Part shown: in pieces, positions 1-9,687 of the stretch
Numbering within the stretch: position 1 is the first letter of the stretch
How the letters are laid out: every line of letters begins with the position of its first letter
The notes under the pieces: model-generated
Told to the model about the DNA's origin: nothing
What the model saw: the letters and a program-made list of their open reading frames with translations, nothing else
Databases searched by the model: none
Position numbers and translations under genes: made by a program
DNA from: Cognataquiflexum aquatile
GTDB taxonomy: Bacteria > Bacteroidota > Bacteroidia > Cytophagales > Cyclobacteriaceae
Direction of reading: 5' to 3'
DNA: 64,000 nt
Assembly: GCF_003316845.1 (NCBI RefSeq)
Contig: NZ_QMIK01000006.1
Location: 62,001-126,000 of the forward strand

Positions 1-3000
1 AGGCCAATTACCAAACCATCCGGCAGGTAGTCTATTTTGAAAATTATAATCTTGGACAGATTTACAGTCCGGGGGTGTACCTGACTGATTTTGAACAAGG
101 AAGCGGTTGGATGAGTGCTGCTATCACTAAAACCAACCCCAGAACGGTGGTGCTTGCTGACCTTGGGGATGTTCCCAATACAGGTAATGTGCAGCTGGAA
201 ATCGGACTCACAGGCAGGTCACCAAGTCCCCATACTTCCCTCATCAGCGTGGGACCCAATTCCAGTAATTTGAGGCAGGTGGCCTCCTACGATTATGAAA
301 ATTATCAGGCTATACACCAGGTGGTTGGACTTTTGCCATCAGACTTTAGCCCTACCGGATCGATTGCCATTCGGGTAGCCTCAGCAGGTACCGGGGCAAC
401 AGATAACGTTTCCATTGCCTATATCAGATTGACCTATCCCAAGGTTGTAGCAGATGGTGATTTTAGCAGAGAAATATTTATTTCGGGAGCTGAAAACAGT
501 AGAGTCCAGATAGGAAATGTCCTTTCTGATTACCTAGCCTTAGAAGTGTCGGATCCGATCAATCCCATCCTTGTCCCTGTTACCAAAACCGGGAACCAAG
601 TTGCTTTTGTCTCCGGTACAACGGGTGTTCCAAGCAAGATTTTTGTCCAAAACCAACTGAACATCAATAGGATTGCCACTATGACTCCGGTGAAGTTCCG
701 GAATGTTCTCGGGCAAAAAGCCGACTATATCGTTTTGTCCCACAAAACACTGAGAAGACCTTCTTCCACTTATGCTGATCCGGTCAAAGCGCATGCTGCC
801 CACCGGGCTTCCCCACAAGGGGGAGGATATGATACTTTGGTAGTCAATATCGACGAACTTTACGATCAGTTTACTTTTGGAGAAAAGACACCTTTGGCTG
901 TTTATGAATTCCTGAGGGCCTATTATCCTATCCACAAGCCTGACTATCTGTTGCTGATAGGCAGGGCAATGGGGATTTTTTCTACAGCTAGAGCCAATGG
1001 GATCAATTTTTTCTATCGACAAAACCCATCTGTTTTCCAGTTTCAGGACCTTATTCCTCCGGCAGGATATCCCTATGCGGACAACAATTATTCGATGGGA
1101 CTGGATCCGGACAACCTCAGCACGGCGGCTATTGTGATTGGAAGAATACCTGCCCGAAATCCCGAACAAGTGGCTGCTTATCTGGACAAGGTTAAGGAAA
1201 AAGATGCCCTTGGAGTATCAGAAGATTGGCAAAAAGAAGTGGTCCATCTCAGTGGAGGGGTATCTGCTTTCGAGCTGAACAGGTATTTCAATTTTCTGAA
1301 TGGGTTTAAAAACATAATTGAAGGTCCCTACATGGGAGCGAATGTCACCACTTACCGCAAGCGTTCCAATTCGACGATCGAACTGATCGATATTTCCGGT
1401 GATATCAACAGAGGTACCAGTTTGGTGACCTTCTTTGGACATGGGTCTCCTTCGCTGATAGACATTGAAATCGGGTTTGCTTCAGATCCCACGATTGGAT
1501 ATAACAACAAGGGGAAATATCCTATGTTGCTCCTCAACGGTTGTGATGCCGGTAATGCCTTTGGAAATGCATATACTTTTGGAGAAGATTGGGTGCTGAC
1601 TCCGAATAAAGGTGCCACGAATTTTATGGCCCATGCAAATATCGGTGTGGATGTTTACCTCCGTAGGTACAGTGAGGCATTCTATATCAAAGCATTTTCT
1701 GATTCCGCGACTATCTACCAACCCGTAGGGATGGTTAGGAGAGAGGCAGAAAAGTGGTTTTTTGACAGATACGGACAATCACCGGTCAACCGCTCCCATG
1801 CCGAGCAGTTGGTCATGTTGGGTGACCCGGCAGTAAGGCTTTTTCCTGCCAACAAAGCAGACTATTCTGTCAAGGAGTCTGATGTGACTTTGGGAAGCTT
1901 TGAAGGGGAGACTTTCAATGCACTTGCCGATTCCTTAGATTTCTCCTTTATCCTAAAAAATATCGGAAGGGTAGATGTTGATTCCCTCGAATTCAAAATC
2001 TCCCGAAGATTGCCTGATGGAACAAATATCAATTTCCCATCCATAAGGATTCCTGCAGTTTACAGAAAAGATACCATCCATTTTGCTGTTCCAAATACAG
2101 GTATCCAAGCCTTTGGGGACAATATTTTTACCTTGGAAATCAATCCGACCAGGGTGATTCCTGAGATGACTTTTGGTAACAATGCCATCACTGTAACCAA
2201 ATTTATCCCGCTTAGTGGAACCATTCACCTGATTCCGGAAAACTTTGGAATCGTCAATGAAGCAGAAATCAACCTCATTGCACAGATTCCCGGAAAATCC
2301 GTGGAATCAAGAAACCTGGTGATACAGCTGGATACAGCAGCCAACTTCTCCTCTGCCATCAGAAGGGAAACCAGGATTACAACTTCCAATTTGGCAAATT
2401 GGGAATTGAACCTTTTCCAAAATGTGACCCAAAGAGACTCGGTGACATTCTATTGGAGGTCAAGATTTTTGGACCCAAGAGAAGGGGAAAGCCAAGAGTG
2501 GACTGAAGGAAGTTTTACATTCATCTCCAATGGCCCTCAAGGTTGGGTACAAAGGAAGCTTGCCCAATTAGAAACCAATCAACTAAACAACCTTGAAATC
2601 GAACCCGTCAAGCGCCAATGGAAATACAAAGACACCAAGCTGGATGTGGGTGTATTTACATTTGGAAACCAAACAGACAGCTTGACATTTAGGAATACCC
2701 AATTTTACCTGCAGGGTGTTCCATATATTATTGATAATGTAAACAATGCCAACTCAAGGCTTTGTCCTGACGGTTCTTTGGGTTTGGTGGCTTTTGAGCA
2801 GAGGTCTCTGACACCTTATTTGGTGATTCCTGTACCGGGATTTGATATCCTGGATGGCAGGAGTTGCGGTAGGGTGCCACAGGTGATTCAGAGTGTTCGC
2901 AACGCGTGGATTACACAACCTGGTCAAAGGATGCTTCTTGACTATATCGATGGACTAAAGGAAGGGGACTATGTGGTGATTTTCTCCGTGGGTAATGTGA

Positions 3001-4571
3001 CCTATCAGCAATGGCCGGATGCCGTATTTGAAAAAATGAAAGAAATCGGAGCCAATGAAGCTGTGCTCAGAAATCTTCAAAATGGCGATCCTTACATACT
3101 CTATGGACGAAAAGGCATGAGACCTGGAGAAGCTGTGGAGATCGTTTCCCAACAGAACATTGAATTGGAGACAAATCAGCAGATCATAGAATTCGATACC
3201 GAGTTGCAGGGTTATCTTTCTTCGGGAAGTATCGTCACGCCAAGGATTGGGCCTTCGTCGGAATGGAAGAGATTCTTCAACAGCGTCAATGGAAGGGATT
3301 GGTTCGATGAGGAGTTGGCATTTTTTGATGTGATCGGTGTTGGGCCTACAGGCGATGAACAGGTACTTTTCAATGAAGTGCAAGACGGAGAAATAGACCT
3401 TTCCAATGTCAATTCGGACCTTTTTCCTTATCTGAGACTGCGGTATGCCATGAAGGATTCGCTTTCGACCGCGCCGGCGTACCTGGACAAGTGGCAGGTA
3501 AATTATACAGGAGTCCCTGAGGGAGTATTGATATTCAATGGCAAAGAGGAAAAATTGAACTTACAGGAAGGACAGGTTGCTACCCTCAGTTTTGAATTTG
3601 TAAATATTTCCCAATTGGATTTCCGGGATTCCTTGGTCGTGGAATGGGAATTCAACAACACGACAACCAAGAAAATAGAAAAGTTTTCCAAAAAGATTCC
3701 AGCTGTCAAATCGGGTGAAAAATATGGGTTCAACATTGAGTTTAATTCTACCGGCAATGGAGGAGATATCCAGGTGGAGGTTTTTGCAAATCCAAGAATT
3801 ATCCTCGAGCAGACTTACAGAAACAACATCATCGATCTCGGGACCTACTTTGTAGTGGCGCCGGATCAAAACAATGCCATTTTGGACGTTAATTTTGATG
3901 GGGTTTACATCCTTGATGGGGATATCGTTTCGCCGACTGTCATGATTACTTCTATCCTCAAAAATGACAAATCCCTTATCCTCAAAAAGGATACCTTAGG
4001 CTTAGAGATATATCTCAAAAAACCTTGTGAGGATTGTCAGTATGAAAGAATTAATTTTTCTTCTCCTTTGGTCACTTGGTCTGAAGCAACTGAGAATAGC
4101 AGTTTCAAAGTGGAATTCCGTCCCGGACCTTTGGAAGATGGGATTTATACCCTGAGAGTGGTGACCGAGGACCTAGGTGTCGACAAACCTTACGAAATCA
4201 ACTTTGAGGTTATCAACGAATCCACCATCACCAACTTCTATCCTTACCCCAATCCATTCAGCACCAGCACCAGATTTGTATTTACAGTGACAGGTTCCGA
4301 AGTGCCTGATCAGATCAAAATCCAGATCATGACAGTGACCGGAAGGGTTGTCCGTGAAATCCTTCAGGATGAAATTGGCCCAATCAGGATTGGTAACAAT
4401 ATCACCGAGTTTGCTTGGGATGGCAGGGATGAGTTTGGAGACCAATTGGCCAATGGTGTTTACATCTATCGGGTTCTTGTCCGCAAAGACGGACAATTTG
4501 TAGAGCTCAGGGAAACTGCAGGGGACAAAGCCTTCAAACAAGGTTATGGAAAAATGTATTTATTGCGATAA
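1..4571 (+). CDS. C25-family cysteine peptidase with T9SS C-terminal domain, PorU2-like (5' end outside window)
   Basis: The reading frame is open from the first base of the window (codons start at base 3), so the true start lies upstream and at least 1,522 residues are visible. The peptidase C25 (gingipain-type) domain spans roughly 800-1850. It carries the catalytic His in FFGHGSPS (His codon 1440-1442) and the catalytic Cys in LLNGCDAGNAFG (Cys codon 1542-1544). A long stretch of beta-sandwich-like sequence follows. The protein ends in a FlgD-like/T9SS type A sorting domain (YPYPNPFSTSTRF, then DGRDEFGDQLANGVYIYRV). Gingipain-family proteins with this C-terminal domain are exported by the type IX system. 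The size and layout fit the family named PorU2, a putative T9SS sortase; that name is an inference. A convergent gene follows after a strong shared hairpin. Confidence 0.85.
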   Translation, partial: ANYQTIRQVVYFENYNLGQIYSPGVYLTDFEQGSGWMSAAITKTNPRTVVLADLGDVPNTGNVQLEIGLTGRSPSPHTSLISVGPNSSNLRQVASYDYENYQAIHQVVGLLPSDFSPTGSIAIRVASAGTGATDNVSIAYIRLTYPKVVADGDFSREIFISGAENSRVQIGNVLSDYLALEVSDPINPILVPVTKTGNQVAFVSGTTGVPSKIFVQNQLNINRIATMTPVKFRNVLGQKADYIVLSHKTLRRPSSTYADPVKAHAAHRASPQGGGYDTLVVNIDELYDQFTFGEKTPLAVYEFLRAYYPIHKPDYLLLIGRAMGIFSTARANGINFFYRQNPSVFQFQDLIPPAGYPYADNNYSMGLDPDNLSTAAIVIGRIPARNPEQVAAYLDKVKEKDALGVSEDWQKEVVHLSGGVSAFELNRYFNFLNGFKNIIEGPYMGANVTTYRKRSNSTIELIDISGDINRGTSLVTFFGHGSPSLIDIEIGFASDPTIGYNNKGKYPMLLLNGCDAGNAFGNAYTFGEDWVLTPNKGATNFMAHANIGVDVYLRRYSEAFYIKAFSDSATIYQPVGMVRREAEKWFFDRYGQSPVNRSHAEQLVMLGDPAVRLFPANKADYSVKESDVTLGSFEGETFNALADSLDFSFILKNIGRVDVDSLEFKISRRLPDGTNINFPSIRIPAVYRKDTIHFAVPNTGIQAFGDNIFTLEINPTRVIPEMTFGNNAITVTKFIPLSGTIHLIPENFGIVNEAEINLIAQIPGKSVESRNLVIQLDTAANFSSAIRRETRITTSNLANWELNLFQNVTQRDSVTFYWRSRFLDPREGESQEWTEGSFTFISNGPQGWVQRKLAQLETNQLNNLEIEPVKRQWKYKDTKLDVGVFTFGNQTDSLTFRNTQFYLQGVPYIIDNVNNANSRLCPDGSLGLVAFEQRSLTPYLVIPVPGFDILDGRSCGRVPQVIQSVRNAWITQPGQRMLLDYIDGLKEGDYVVIFSVGNVTYQQWPDAVFEKMKEIGANEAVLRNLQNGDPYILYGRKGMRPGEAVEIVSQQNIELETNQQIIEFDTELQGYLSSGSIVTPRIGPSSEWKRFFNSVNGRDWFDEELAFFDVIGVGPTGDEQVLFNEVQDGEIDLSNVNSDLFPYLRLRYAMKDSLSTAPAYLDKWQVNYTGVPEGVLIFNGKEEKLNLQEGQVATLSFEFVNISQLDFRDSLVVEWEFNNTTTKKIEKFSKKIPAVKSGEKYGFNIEFNSTGNGGDIQVEVFANPRIILEQTYRNNIIDLGTYFVVAPDQNNAILDVNFDGVYILDGDIVSPTVMITSILKNDKSLILKKDTLGLEIYLKKPCEDCQYERINFSSPLVTWSEATENSSFKVEFRPGPLEDGIYTLRVVTEDLGVDKPYEINFEVINESTITNFYPYPNPFSTSTRFVFTVTGSEVPDQIKIQIMTVTGRVVREILQDEIGPIRIGNNITEFAWDGRDEFGDQLANGVYIYRVLVRKDGQFVELRETAGDKAFKQGYGKMYLLR

Positions 4572-4688
4572 GGATGTGATGAATTCTTTTCGAAGAATCC
4601 CTAATCAAAAAAAAATTTGGTAACGGCGGTAACCCTGTATACAAACTTTGATTTATTGTCTTTTAGCTAGGTCAAAAGAATAGAAAAC

Positions 4689-4724
4689 AAAGAAGCCTGT
4701 TTCTGACCAGAAACAGGCTTCTTT
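4689..4724. terminator. bidirectional rho-independent terminator
   Basis: A perfect 16-bp stem (4689-4704 with 4709-4724, arms beginning AAAGAAGCCTG) closes a 4-nt loop. A-runs and T-runs at both ends let it work in either direction. It lies between the convergent C25 peptidase gene and the DUF6515 gene. Confidence 0.9.
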
Positions 4725-4751
4725 GCATATCGTTAAATATTCTTTGGAATA

Positions 4752-6056
4752 TCAACCTTCTTCATCTTCATATTCCAAAACCACAATTTCATACATATTT
4801 TTACCATTGACCTGTACAGGCTGATAGTAGGTTTCACCGTATCTTACTAAAGTTCTTTCTCCTACTTTCACTTCCTCACCACCTTCGGACAGATTTTCAA
4901 CCAAAGCACCCGCTGTCGGAGGTACTACTACATACCCATTGGCAGTCTTTTCATAAAATGCGCCTCCCCAATAATAGTTGATTTCATTGTCTTCCAATTT
5001 TACTATTTCGTAATTGTCCGGTATAGAGCTTACTTCTGCACCAATCGGTGCAGGAACGACAACCCAGCCATCGTCATCTTTTTGGTAGAATACCCCATCT
5101 GCGTATTGGAATTCATTGACGACATTCGTCACGTTGGTCACATTGGTGATATTGGTTTCATTGGTGACATTGGTAACGTTTACCACCTGAGCCTGAGGAG
5201 GAGGCATAGGCATCCAAAAACCCCAAGGATGCCACATCGGTCCCCAAAAGAAAGGGCGAAATGCGAAGAAGAAGAATGGATGGAATGCGAATACTCTCAT
5301 TCCTCCCCACATAAAGGGTGGACGCATCATCATTGGAGACATCACATTTACCCTTACTACTGTGTTTCTTTGGGCATTGATATTGATATTGTTATTGTTC
5401 CCGATATTAATGTTGTTGTTTCCTCCACCAGGTCTGTTTCCACCTCCTGGTCCGTTTCCACCACCGGGTCTGTTGTTATTGCCTACTCCGGGATTTCTTC
5501 CGCCATCACCACCTGGCCTAGCACCTGAGGCACTTCCTGCCCTATCACCATCTCTGTTTCCGGTTCTATTACCTGAAGCGCTTGCTTGACTATTTGCGCC
5601 AGCGCCCTGATCCCTTGATTGACGTGAAGAGTTGATGGACCTGTCACCAGTTGCCTGATTGGTGTTAACTTTTCGGTCCGGAGCTCTTTGTGCTCCACCA
5701 TTGATGGATCCGGGGGTACTTGTAGAAGGTCTGGCAGAAGGCTGTGAGGCACGATTTGAGGGTGCTGCAGCCGGTTGTCTGGAAGGGCTACTTGTGTTTG
5801 GCCTTGAAGCGGAGCTACCACTTTGTCTGGATGGAGAAGCGCTACTTGGTCTAGATGCAGCCCCGCCCCCGCTAGGTCTTGAAGCTCCACCACTGCTCGG
5901 CCTTGCAGCCGCGCCACCACCTGCTCGGCCTCCACCACCATGGCTCATTCTCTGAGCCAAAAGGCCGTCTGGATTAACAGTCAGGAATAGCATCAACATT
6001 GCTATACCTGCCAATTTTGCATATTTATTGATCATAATCATGAGCTTTAATTTCAA
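4752..6056 (-). CDS. secreted low-complexity protein, DUF6515 family
   Basis: The N-terminus is a Sec signal peptide (hydrophobic AGIAMLMLFLTV, cleavage probably after LLAQ). About 150 residues rich in Gly, Ser, Ala, Pro, Arg and Asn follow, then an Asn/Ile tract, a Met/Phe/Trp/Pro-rich segment (HPFFFFAFRPFFWGP) and a run of NVTN/NITN triplets. The last 130 residues hold three related units (GVFYQKDDDGWVVVPAP, GAFYEKTANGYVVVPP, ETYYQPVQVNGK), which is the pattern of DUF6515. Family function is unknown; an envelope location is likely. Its ATG overlaps the stop of the upstream gene by 4 bp (ATGA), so the two are translationally coupled. The start could also be the internal Met at residue 6 or 8. 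Confidence 0.8.
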   Translation of the reverse strand: MKLKLMIMINKYAKLAGIAMLMLFLTVNPDGLLAQRMSHGGGGRAGGGAAARPSSGGASRPSGGGAASRPSSASPSRQSGSSASRPNTSSPSRQPAAAPSNRASQPSARPSTSTPGSINGGAQRAPDRKVNTNQATGDRSINSSRQSRDQGAGANSQASASGNRTGNRDGDRAGSASGARPGGDGGRNPGVGNNNRPGGGNGPGGGNRPGGGNNNINIGNNNNININAQRNTVVRVNVMSPMMMRPPFMWGGMRVFAFHPFFFFAFRPFFWGPMWHPWGFWMPMPPPQAQVVNVTNVTNETNITNVTNVTNVVNEFQYADGVFYQKDDDGWVVVPAPIGAEVSSIPDNYEIVKLEDNEINYYWGGAFYEKTANGYVVVPPTAGALVENLSEGGEEVKVGERTLVRYGETYYQPVQVNGKNMYEIVVLEYEDEEG

Positions 6057-6790
6057 TAGGTTGATGATTTGGAAACGATATTTAAGCGTCTTGCATTTTC
6101 AGGAGCTACAAAATCAAAGATAGCTACCGGTAAATCGGGGTTTAACTTCCAATTGGAAAATGTACCTTCGAATTGCAGGGTCTCTCCGTCTTTTTTCTCA
6201 TGGATGACATATCGCCCAGGGAGAGCAAATGTGTCATTGTGAATCCAAATCTGAATGTGTTTATCGGTTCCTTTCGCAACAATATGGTGGTAATCTCTGC
6301 CGTCAAAATGGACCAATCCTATATAATAGATACTTTCACTGCTTTCGATCAGATCATCAGTAAATGAGGGATAAAAGAAATCACCCGCAGGGAAATCAAC
6401 ACCATAATCGGCGTTGACCATATCGATGGTTTCAAGGATGTTGTCCGGAGTCTCGATAAACCCATAAGTATTGGCAGTAAAGGAGTAATACATCAGCATG
6501 TCTGTATTATACCAATATCCCAATTCTTCTTTGGGCCCTTTGGAATGAATATGCATTTTGTCTGGTCCTACCATATGGACATCATGCACTGAATACTGCC
6601 TGAGTATTCCTTTGCCTGGATCATTGACATCTATTCCGGTTTTGAGCTGAAAACTGCAGGATTTAAGATCCCCAATGACCTCGCTCATTCGGTCCAAAAG
6701 GACCACTGCTCTTGCATCCATGGTACTGTCCTGTGCTTTTGCACCGACTACCAAGAAAAATGCAACCATAAAATATCCTATTTTTTGCAT
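6053..6790 (-). CDS. periplasmic DUF2092/LolA-like protein
   Basis: The start was set at the ATG at 6790 because it begins a clean signal peptide (MQKIGYFMVAFFLVVGAKAQ). The frame is open 24 codons further upstream, but that part does not look like a start. The mature 225 residues contain repeated beta-strand patterns such as MHIHSKGPKEELGYWYNTDM and IQIWIHNDTFALPGRYVI, typical of DUF2092, which has a LolA/LolB-like fold binding lipid or lipoprotein. The function of this member is unknown. It is followed with a 4-bp overlap by the DUF6515 gene, so the two are probably one operon; such pairs suggest a joint envelope role. Confidence 0.75.
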   Translation of the reverse strand: MQKIGYFMVAFFLVVGAKAQDSTMDARAVVLLDRMSEVIGDLKSCSFQLKTGIDVNDPGKGILRQYSVHDVHMVGPDKMHIHSKGPKEELGYWYNTDMLMYYSFTANTYGFIETPDNILETIDMVNADYGVDFPAGDFFYPSFTDDLIESSESIYYIGLVHFDGRDYHHIVAKGTDKHIQIWIHNDTFALPGRYVIHEKKDGETLQFEGTFSNWKLNPDLPVAIFDFVAPENARRLNIVSKSSTY

Positions 6791-6961
6791 AGACTTTAGG
6801 TAATTGATAAATTGATAATTTTGTATTGAATCTTGAAATAAATTTAAAAACAATCGGGACAAACAGCTAGGGTTTGCAAAAAGAAATCAGGTTTTGTGAC
6901 CTAGGGAATATTTTTTTAGGAGTTTCATTTTTCAGGTGAAAATGGGTGGTAGCAAGGTGTT

Positions 6962-7663
6962 TTATTTTGTTCTAAAAAACCGCCAAATTCCCCATAAACT
7001 CAGTAACAAAAGAAAAATGAAAATCCAGGCTTTTCCTGAAATCCCTTCCTGATTGATTGCACTATAGATATCTGTACCAAGAGTTCCGGCAGAAAAGGTA
7101 ATAATTGTTCTTGGCAACATTCCGATACTGCCAAAAAGTACAAGTTTTTTCCAACCTACATGCAGCAATGAAAAAAGAAAGTTAGAAACTGCAAATGGTA
7201 GGATGGGACTCAATCTTCCAAAAAAAATCAATTCTCCCATCCGGTTTCTTTTCATTTCGATCAGGTTTTTTGCTTTGGGGTACCTGTCCAAAATCAGATC
7301 TAGACTTTCTCCACCTAGTTTTTTGCCCCAGGCATAACCCAACAAAGAAGCAAGATTATAGGCCAAAAACAGATATAAAAAAGCTTCCCAGCCAAATAGG
7401 AACCCCGAAAGGACTGCGACCAGCGTGGTGGGCATCAGGGCTAAACCCATCAATAAGGTAACAAAAAGCAGGTATGTAGCGGCAGTCAAGACAGAGGAAA
7501 AATCCCAATTTTGGAGATTCTCGGAATAATGGATCAATACAGGAATTCCTAAAAGACTGCCTATCGACGGCACTACCGCAACCCAAACAAGTGCCAAAGC
7601 AACGACTGGATTAATCCTGTAGGCGGATTGGAATTCCTTGAATATGCCTTGCTTTTTTTCCAT
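6962..7663 (-). CDS. TVP38/TMEM64 (VTT domain) membrane protein
   Basis: This is a 233-residue integral membrane protein with about six hydrophobic segments. The VTT/SNARE-associated signature runs through GLALMPTTLVAVLSGFLFGW and NLASLLGYAWGKKLGG, with FGRLSPILPFAVSNF further on (the conserved R-x-x-P helix). Families with this fold include DedA and act in lipid or osmotic homeostasis; the substrate here is not known. I start it at the Met at 7663 (MEKKQGIF) rather than at 7684, because the longer form only adds seven polar residues. It is divergent from the cystathionine enzyme gene. Confidence 0.8.
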   Translation of the reverse strand: MEKKQGIFKEFQSAYRINPVVALALVWVAVVPSIGSLLGIPVLIHYSENLQNWDFSSVLTAATYLLFVTLLMGLALMPTTLVAVLSGFLFGWEAFLYLFLAYNLASLLGYAWGKKLGGESLDLILDRYPKAKNLIEMKRNRMGELIFFGRLSPILPFAVSNFLFSLLHVGWKKLVLFGSIGMLPRTIITFSAGTLGTDIYSAINQEGISGKAWIFIFLLLLSLWGIWRFFRTK

Positions 7664-7734
7664 CTTTGGGCCACTGAAGCGCAAAGGAAATCAAAACTTC
7701 GGAATTAAACCCAAAGAAATTAGATAGCAGAAAT

Positions 7735-8880
7735 ATGAAATTTGGAACAAAAGCAATCCATGCCGGTGTAGAACCGGATCCATCCACAGGGGCAATCATG
7801 ACCCCGATTTTTCAAACTTCGACATATGTCCAAAAATCCCCCGGAGTGCACAAAGGGTATGAATATGCAAGAACCCAAAACCCTACCCGGGATGCACTAC
7901 AAAAAAATCTGGCTGCCCTCGAAAACGGAAAGCACGGATTGTGCTTTTCATCAGGCTTGGGAGCCATCGATGCAGTGGTCAAATTGCTCAATCCCGGTGA
8001 CGAAGTCATCAGTACCAATGACCTCTACGGCGGAACTTACAGGATTTTTACCAAGGTTTTTGGGCGCTATGGGATCAAATTTCATTTTATCTCCATGGAA
8101 AATCCCGCTTCGATTGAATCCTATATCAACAAAAACACCAAGATGATCTGGGCTGAGACTCCCACCAATCCGATGATGAATATCATTGACGTGGAGGAAA
8201 TCGGAAAGATTGCCAAGAAGCATAAGATTCTTTTTGCCGTTGACAACACTTTTGCGACTCCTTTTCTCCAAAACCCTTTGGATATGGGAGCAGATATTGT
8301 CATGCATTCCGTTACCAAATACCTTGCAGGTCATTCTGATACCGTGATGGGCGCGTTGATAGTCAATGATGATGAACTTGCCAAGCAATTGGCTTTCCTC
8401 CAAAATGCCTGTGGAGCGACACCTGGACCTCAGGATTGCTTTTTGGTATTGCGTGGGATCAAAACACTCCATATCCGCATGGAAAGACATTGCCAAAACG
8501 GAGCGGAAATTGCCCATTTTCTGAAATCCCATCCTAAAGTGGACAAGGTTTATTGGCCGGGATTTGAGACTCATCCAAACCATGCCGTTGCCAAAAAACA
8601 GATGCGGGACTTTGGGGGGATGATTTCTTTTGTCATCAAAGGCAACAAATTGGAAGATGCCATCAAGGTATTGGAAAACATGCATTACTTCTCCCTTGCG
8701 GAATCTCTCGGCGGCGTTGAATCCCTTTGTGGGCATCCCGCTACCATGACACACGCAAGCATTCCAAAAGCAGAAAGAGAAAAAGTGGGTTTGGTAGATT
8801 CGTTGATCAGACTCAGTGTAGGGATAGAAGATGTCGAAGACCTGAAAGAGGACCTAGCGCAGGCATTGGAACTGGTATAA
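7735..8880 (+). CDS. cystathionine gamma-synthase/gamma-lyase family PLP enzyme
   Basis: The 381-residue protein matches the Cys/Met metabolism PLP family over its full length, the usual size. Visible signatures are YEYARTQNPTRDALQ near the start, SSGLGAIDA, VDNTFATPFLQNPL, the PLP-lysine motif SVTKYLAGHSDTVMGA (Lys195) and the C-terminal SLAESLGGVESL followed by LIRLSVGIEDVEDL. The family makes or cleaves cystathionine in methionine/cysteine interconversion. Synthase (MetB) and lyase activities cannot be told apart from sequence here. It stands alone with its own terminator. Confidence 0.9.
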   Translation: MKFGTKAIHAGVEPDPSTGAIMTPIFQTSTYVQKSPGVHKGYEYARTQNPTRDALQKNLAALENGKHGLCFSSGLGAIDAVVKLLNPGDEVISTNDLYGGTYRIFTKVFGRYGIKFHFISMENPASIESYINKNTKMIWAETPTNPMMNIIDVEEIGKIAKKHKILFAVDNTFATPFLQNPLDMGADIVMHSVTKYLAGHSDTVMGALIVNDDELAKQLAFLQNACGATPGPQDCFLVLRGIKTLHIRMERHCQNGAEIAHFLKSHPKVDKVYWPGFETHPNHAVAKKQMRDFGGMISFVIKGNKLEDAIKVLENMHYFSLAESLGGVESLCGHPATMTHASIPKAEREKVGLVDSLIRLSVGIEDVEDLKEDLAQALELV

Positions 8881-8938
8881 GTTTGGTGGGTATTCAGGAA
8901 TGAATGCCCGTACTTTAAAAAAATACAATGAACTTTGG

Positions 8939-8976
8939 GAAACATGGAAAAATAGAAATTCCATGTTTCTTTTTTT
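8939..8976 (+). terminator. rho-independent terminator
   Basis: An 11-bp perfect stem (8939-8949 with 8959-8969, GAAACATGGAA arm) has a 9-nt loop and is followed by seven T. It is placed to end the cystathionine enzyme transcript. Confidence 0.85.
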
Positions 8977-9013
8977 GTCCGAAGCAAAGGAATTTGGGAA
9001 AATGATTTTTGGC

Positions 9014-9427
9014 TTAAAGCAGCTCGGAAAATTCGAGGGGAGAAATGATCGGAAGAATGGGGGTTGTTTTCTTTAAAAAACCTTTGTCAGAGGTTACAAT
9101 TACACTTATGTTATTTTCAAGTGCGGTGAAATATTGGAGGGCATCTTCTAAATCTCCAAAGTCAGATTTTATGGCTTTAATTAGAGTATTCTTGTTGGCC
9201 TCCAATAACTCAAAATTCAAAATTATCATTTCCAGAATGGCCTTGGTGGCTTCCAAGCCTTTACTTTTTTCTAAAAAATAAATACAGATTTGAATGGAGG
9301 ATATGCTGAAAAATCCAATAATTTTTCTTTGATCAATTGACTCAAATAATTCTGTAATCCCTGTGGTTCCTCTCTCTAGAAAGAAGTCCAAGAGGACATT
9401 TGAATCAAAATATACCCGATGCTTCAT
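9014..9427 (-). CDS. PIN-domain toxin (VapC-like)
   Basis: The 137-residue protein has the acidic residues of a PIN-domain ribonuclease: Asp8 in VYFDSNVLLDFF, Glu94/Asp95 in FGDLEDALQY and Asp114 in VIVTSDKGF. VapC-type toxins cleave tRNA or rRNA and are held inactive by their partner. The ATG follows the antitoxin stop codon directly (TAA then ATG, no gap), which is typical of a toxin-antitoxin operon. The region looks more AT-rich by eye than the flanking genes, which fits a mobile module. Confidence 0.85.
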   Translation of the reverse strand: MKHRVYFDSNVLLDFFLERGTTGITELFESIDQRKIIGFFSISSIQICIYFLEKSKGLEATKAILEMIILNFELLEANKNTLIKAIKSDFGDLEDALQYFTALENNISVIVTSDKGFLKKTTPILPIISPLEFSELL

Positions 9428-9676
9428 TTAGGTTAGTTTTGATTTAAAATAGGTTTCCTTCCAATCAAAATCTTCTGGAAATTCAGTTTTTGACTTGGGT
9501 AAAGTCTTTAAAAACTCAATCAGACCTAAATTACTTTTTGTTTTGGTTTTTGGTTTTAGAATTTCCGCAAAATGGGTTTCAACCAAATTTGAAATGCTGA
9601 TATCTTGCTCAATGGCATATTGCTTGACCTCATTCAGCAAGTTTTCTTCAATGGTTATATTGAGTTTTTTTTTCAT
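9428..9676 (-). CDS. antitoxin, DUF6364-like ribbon-helix-helix protein
   Basis: This is an 82-residue basic/acidic protein. Its N-terminus (KKKLNITIEENLLNEVKQYA) followed by a predicted helix is a ribbon-helix-helix DNA-binding fold. The C-terminal half is a charged tail (SKTEFPEDFDWKETYFKSK) that would wrap the toxin. DUF6364 proteins normally precede a PIN toxin, as here. The palindrome 12 bp upstream of the start is a likely self-regulation site. Confidence 0.8.
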   Translation of the reverse strand: MKKKLNITIEENLLNEVKQYAIEQDISISNLVETHFAEILKPKTKTKSNLGLIEFLKTLPKSKTEFPEDFDWKETYFKSKLT

Positions 9677-9687
9677 AAGAAAATTAA

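Noticed and set aside
5082-5955. Several open frames on both strands over the DUF6515 gene
   Set aside because: They arise from the repetitive composition of the real gene; only the minus-strand frame from 6056 has a signal peptide and a known domain.
7685-7734. A SAM or other riboswitch before the cystathionine enzyme gene
   Set aside because: Only about 50 bp separate it from the divergent gene, too short for a known riboswitch, and no structure is visible.
7951-8754. A 267-codon antisense frame over the cystathionine enzyme gene
   Set aside because: The plus-strand protein has full-length family match with all cofactor residues; the antisense product resembles nothing.
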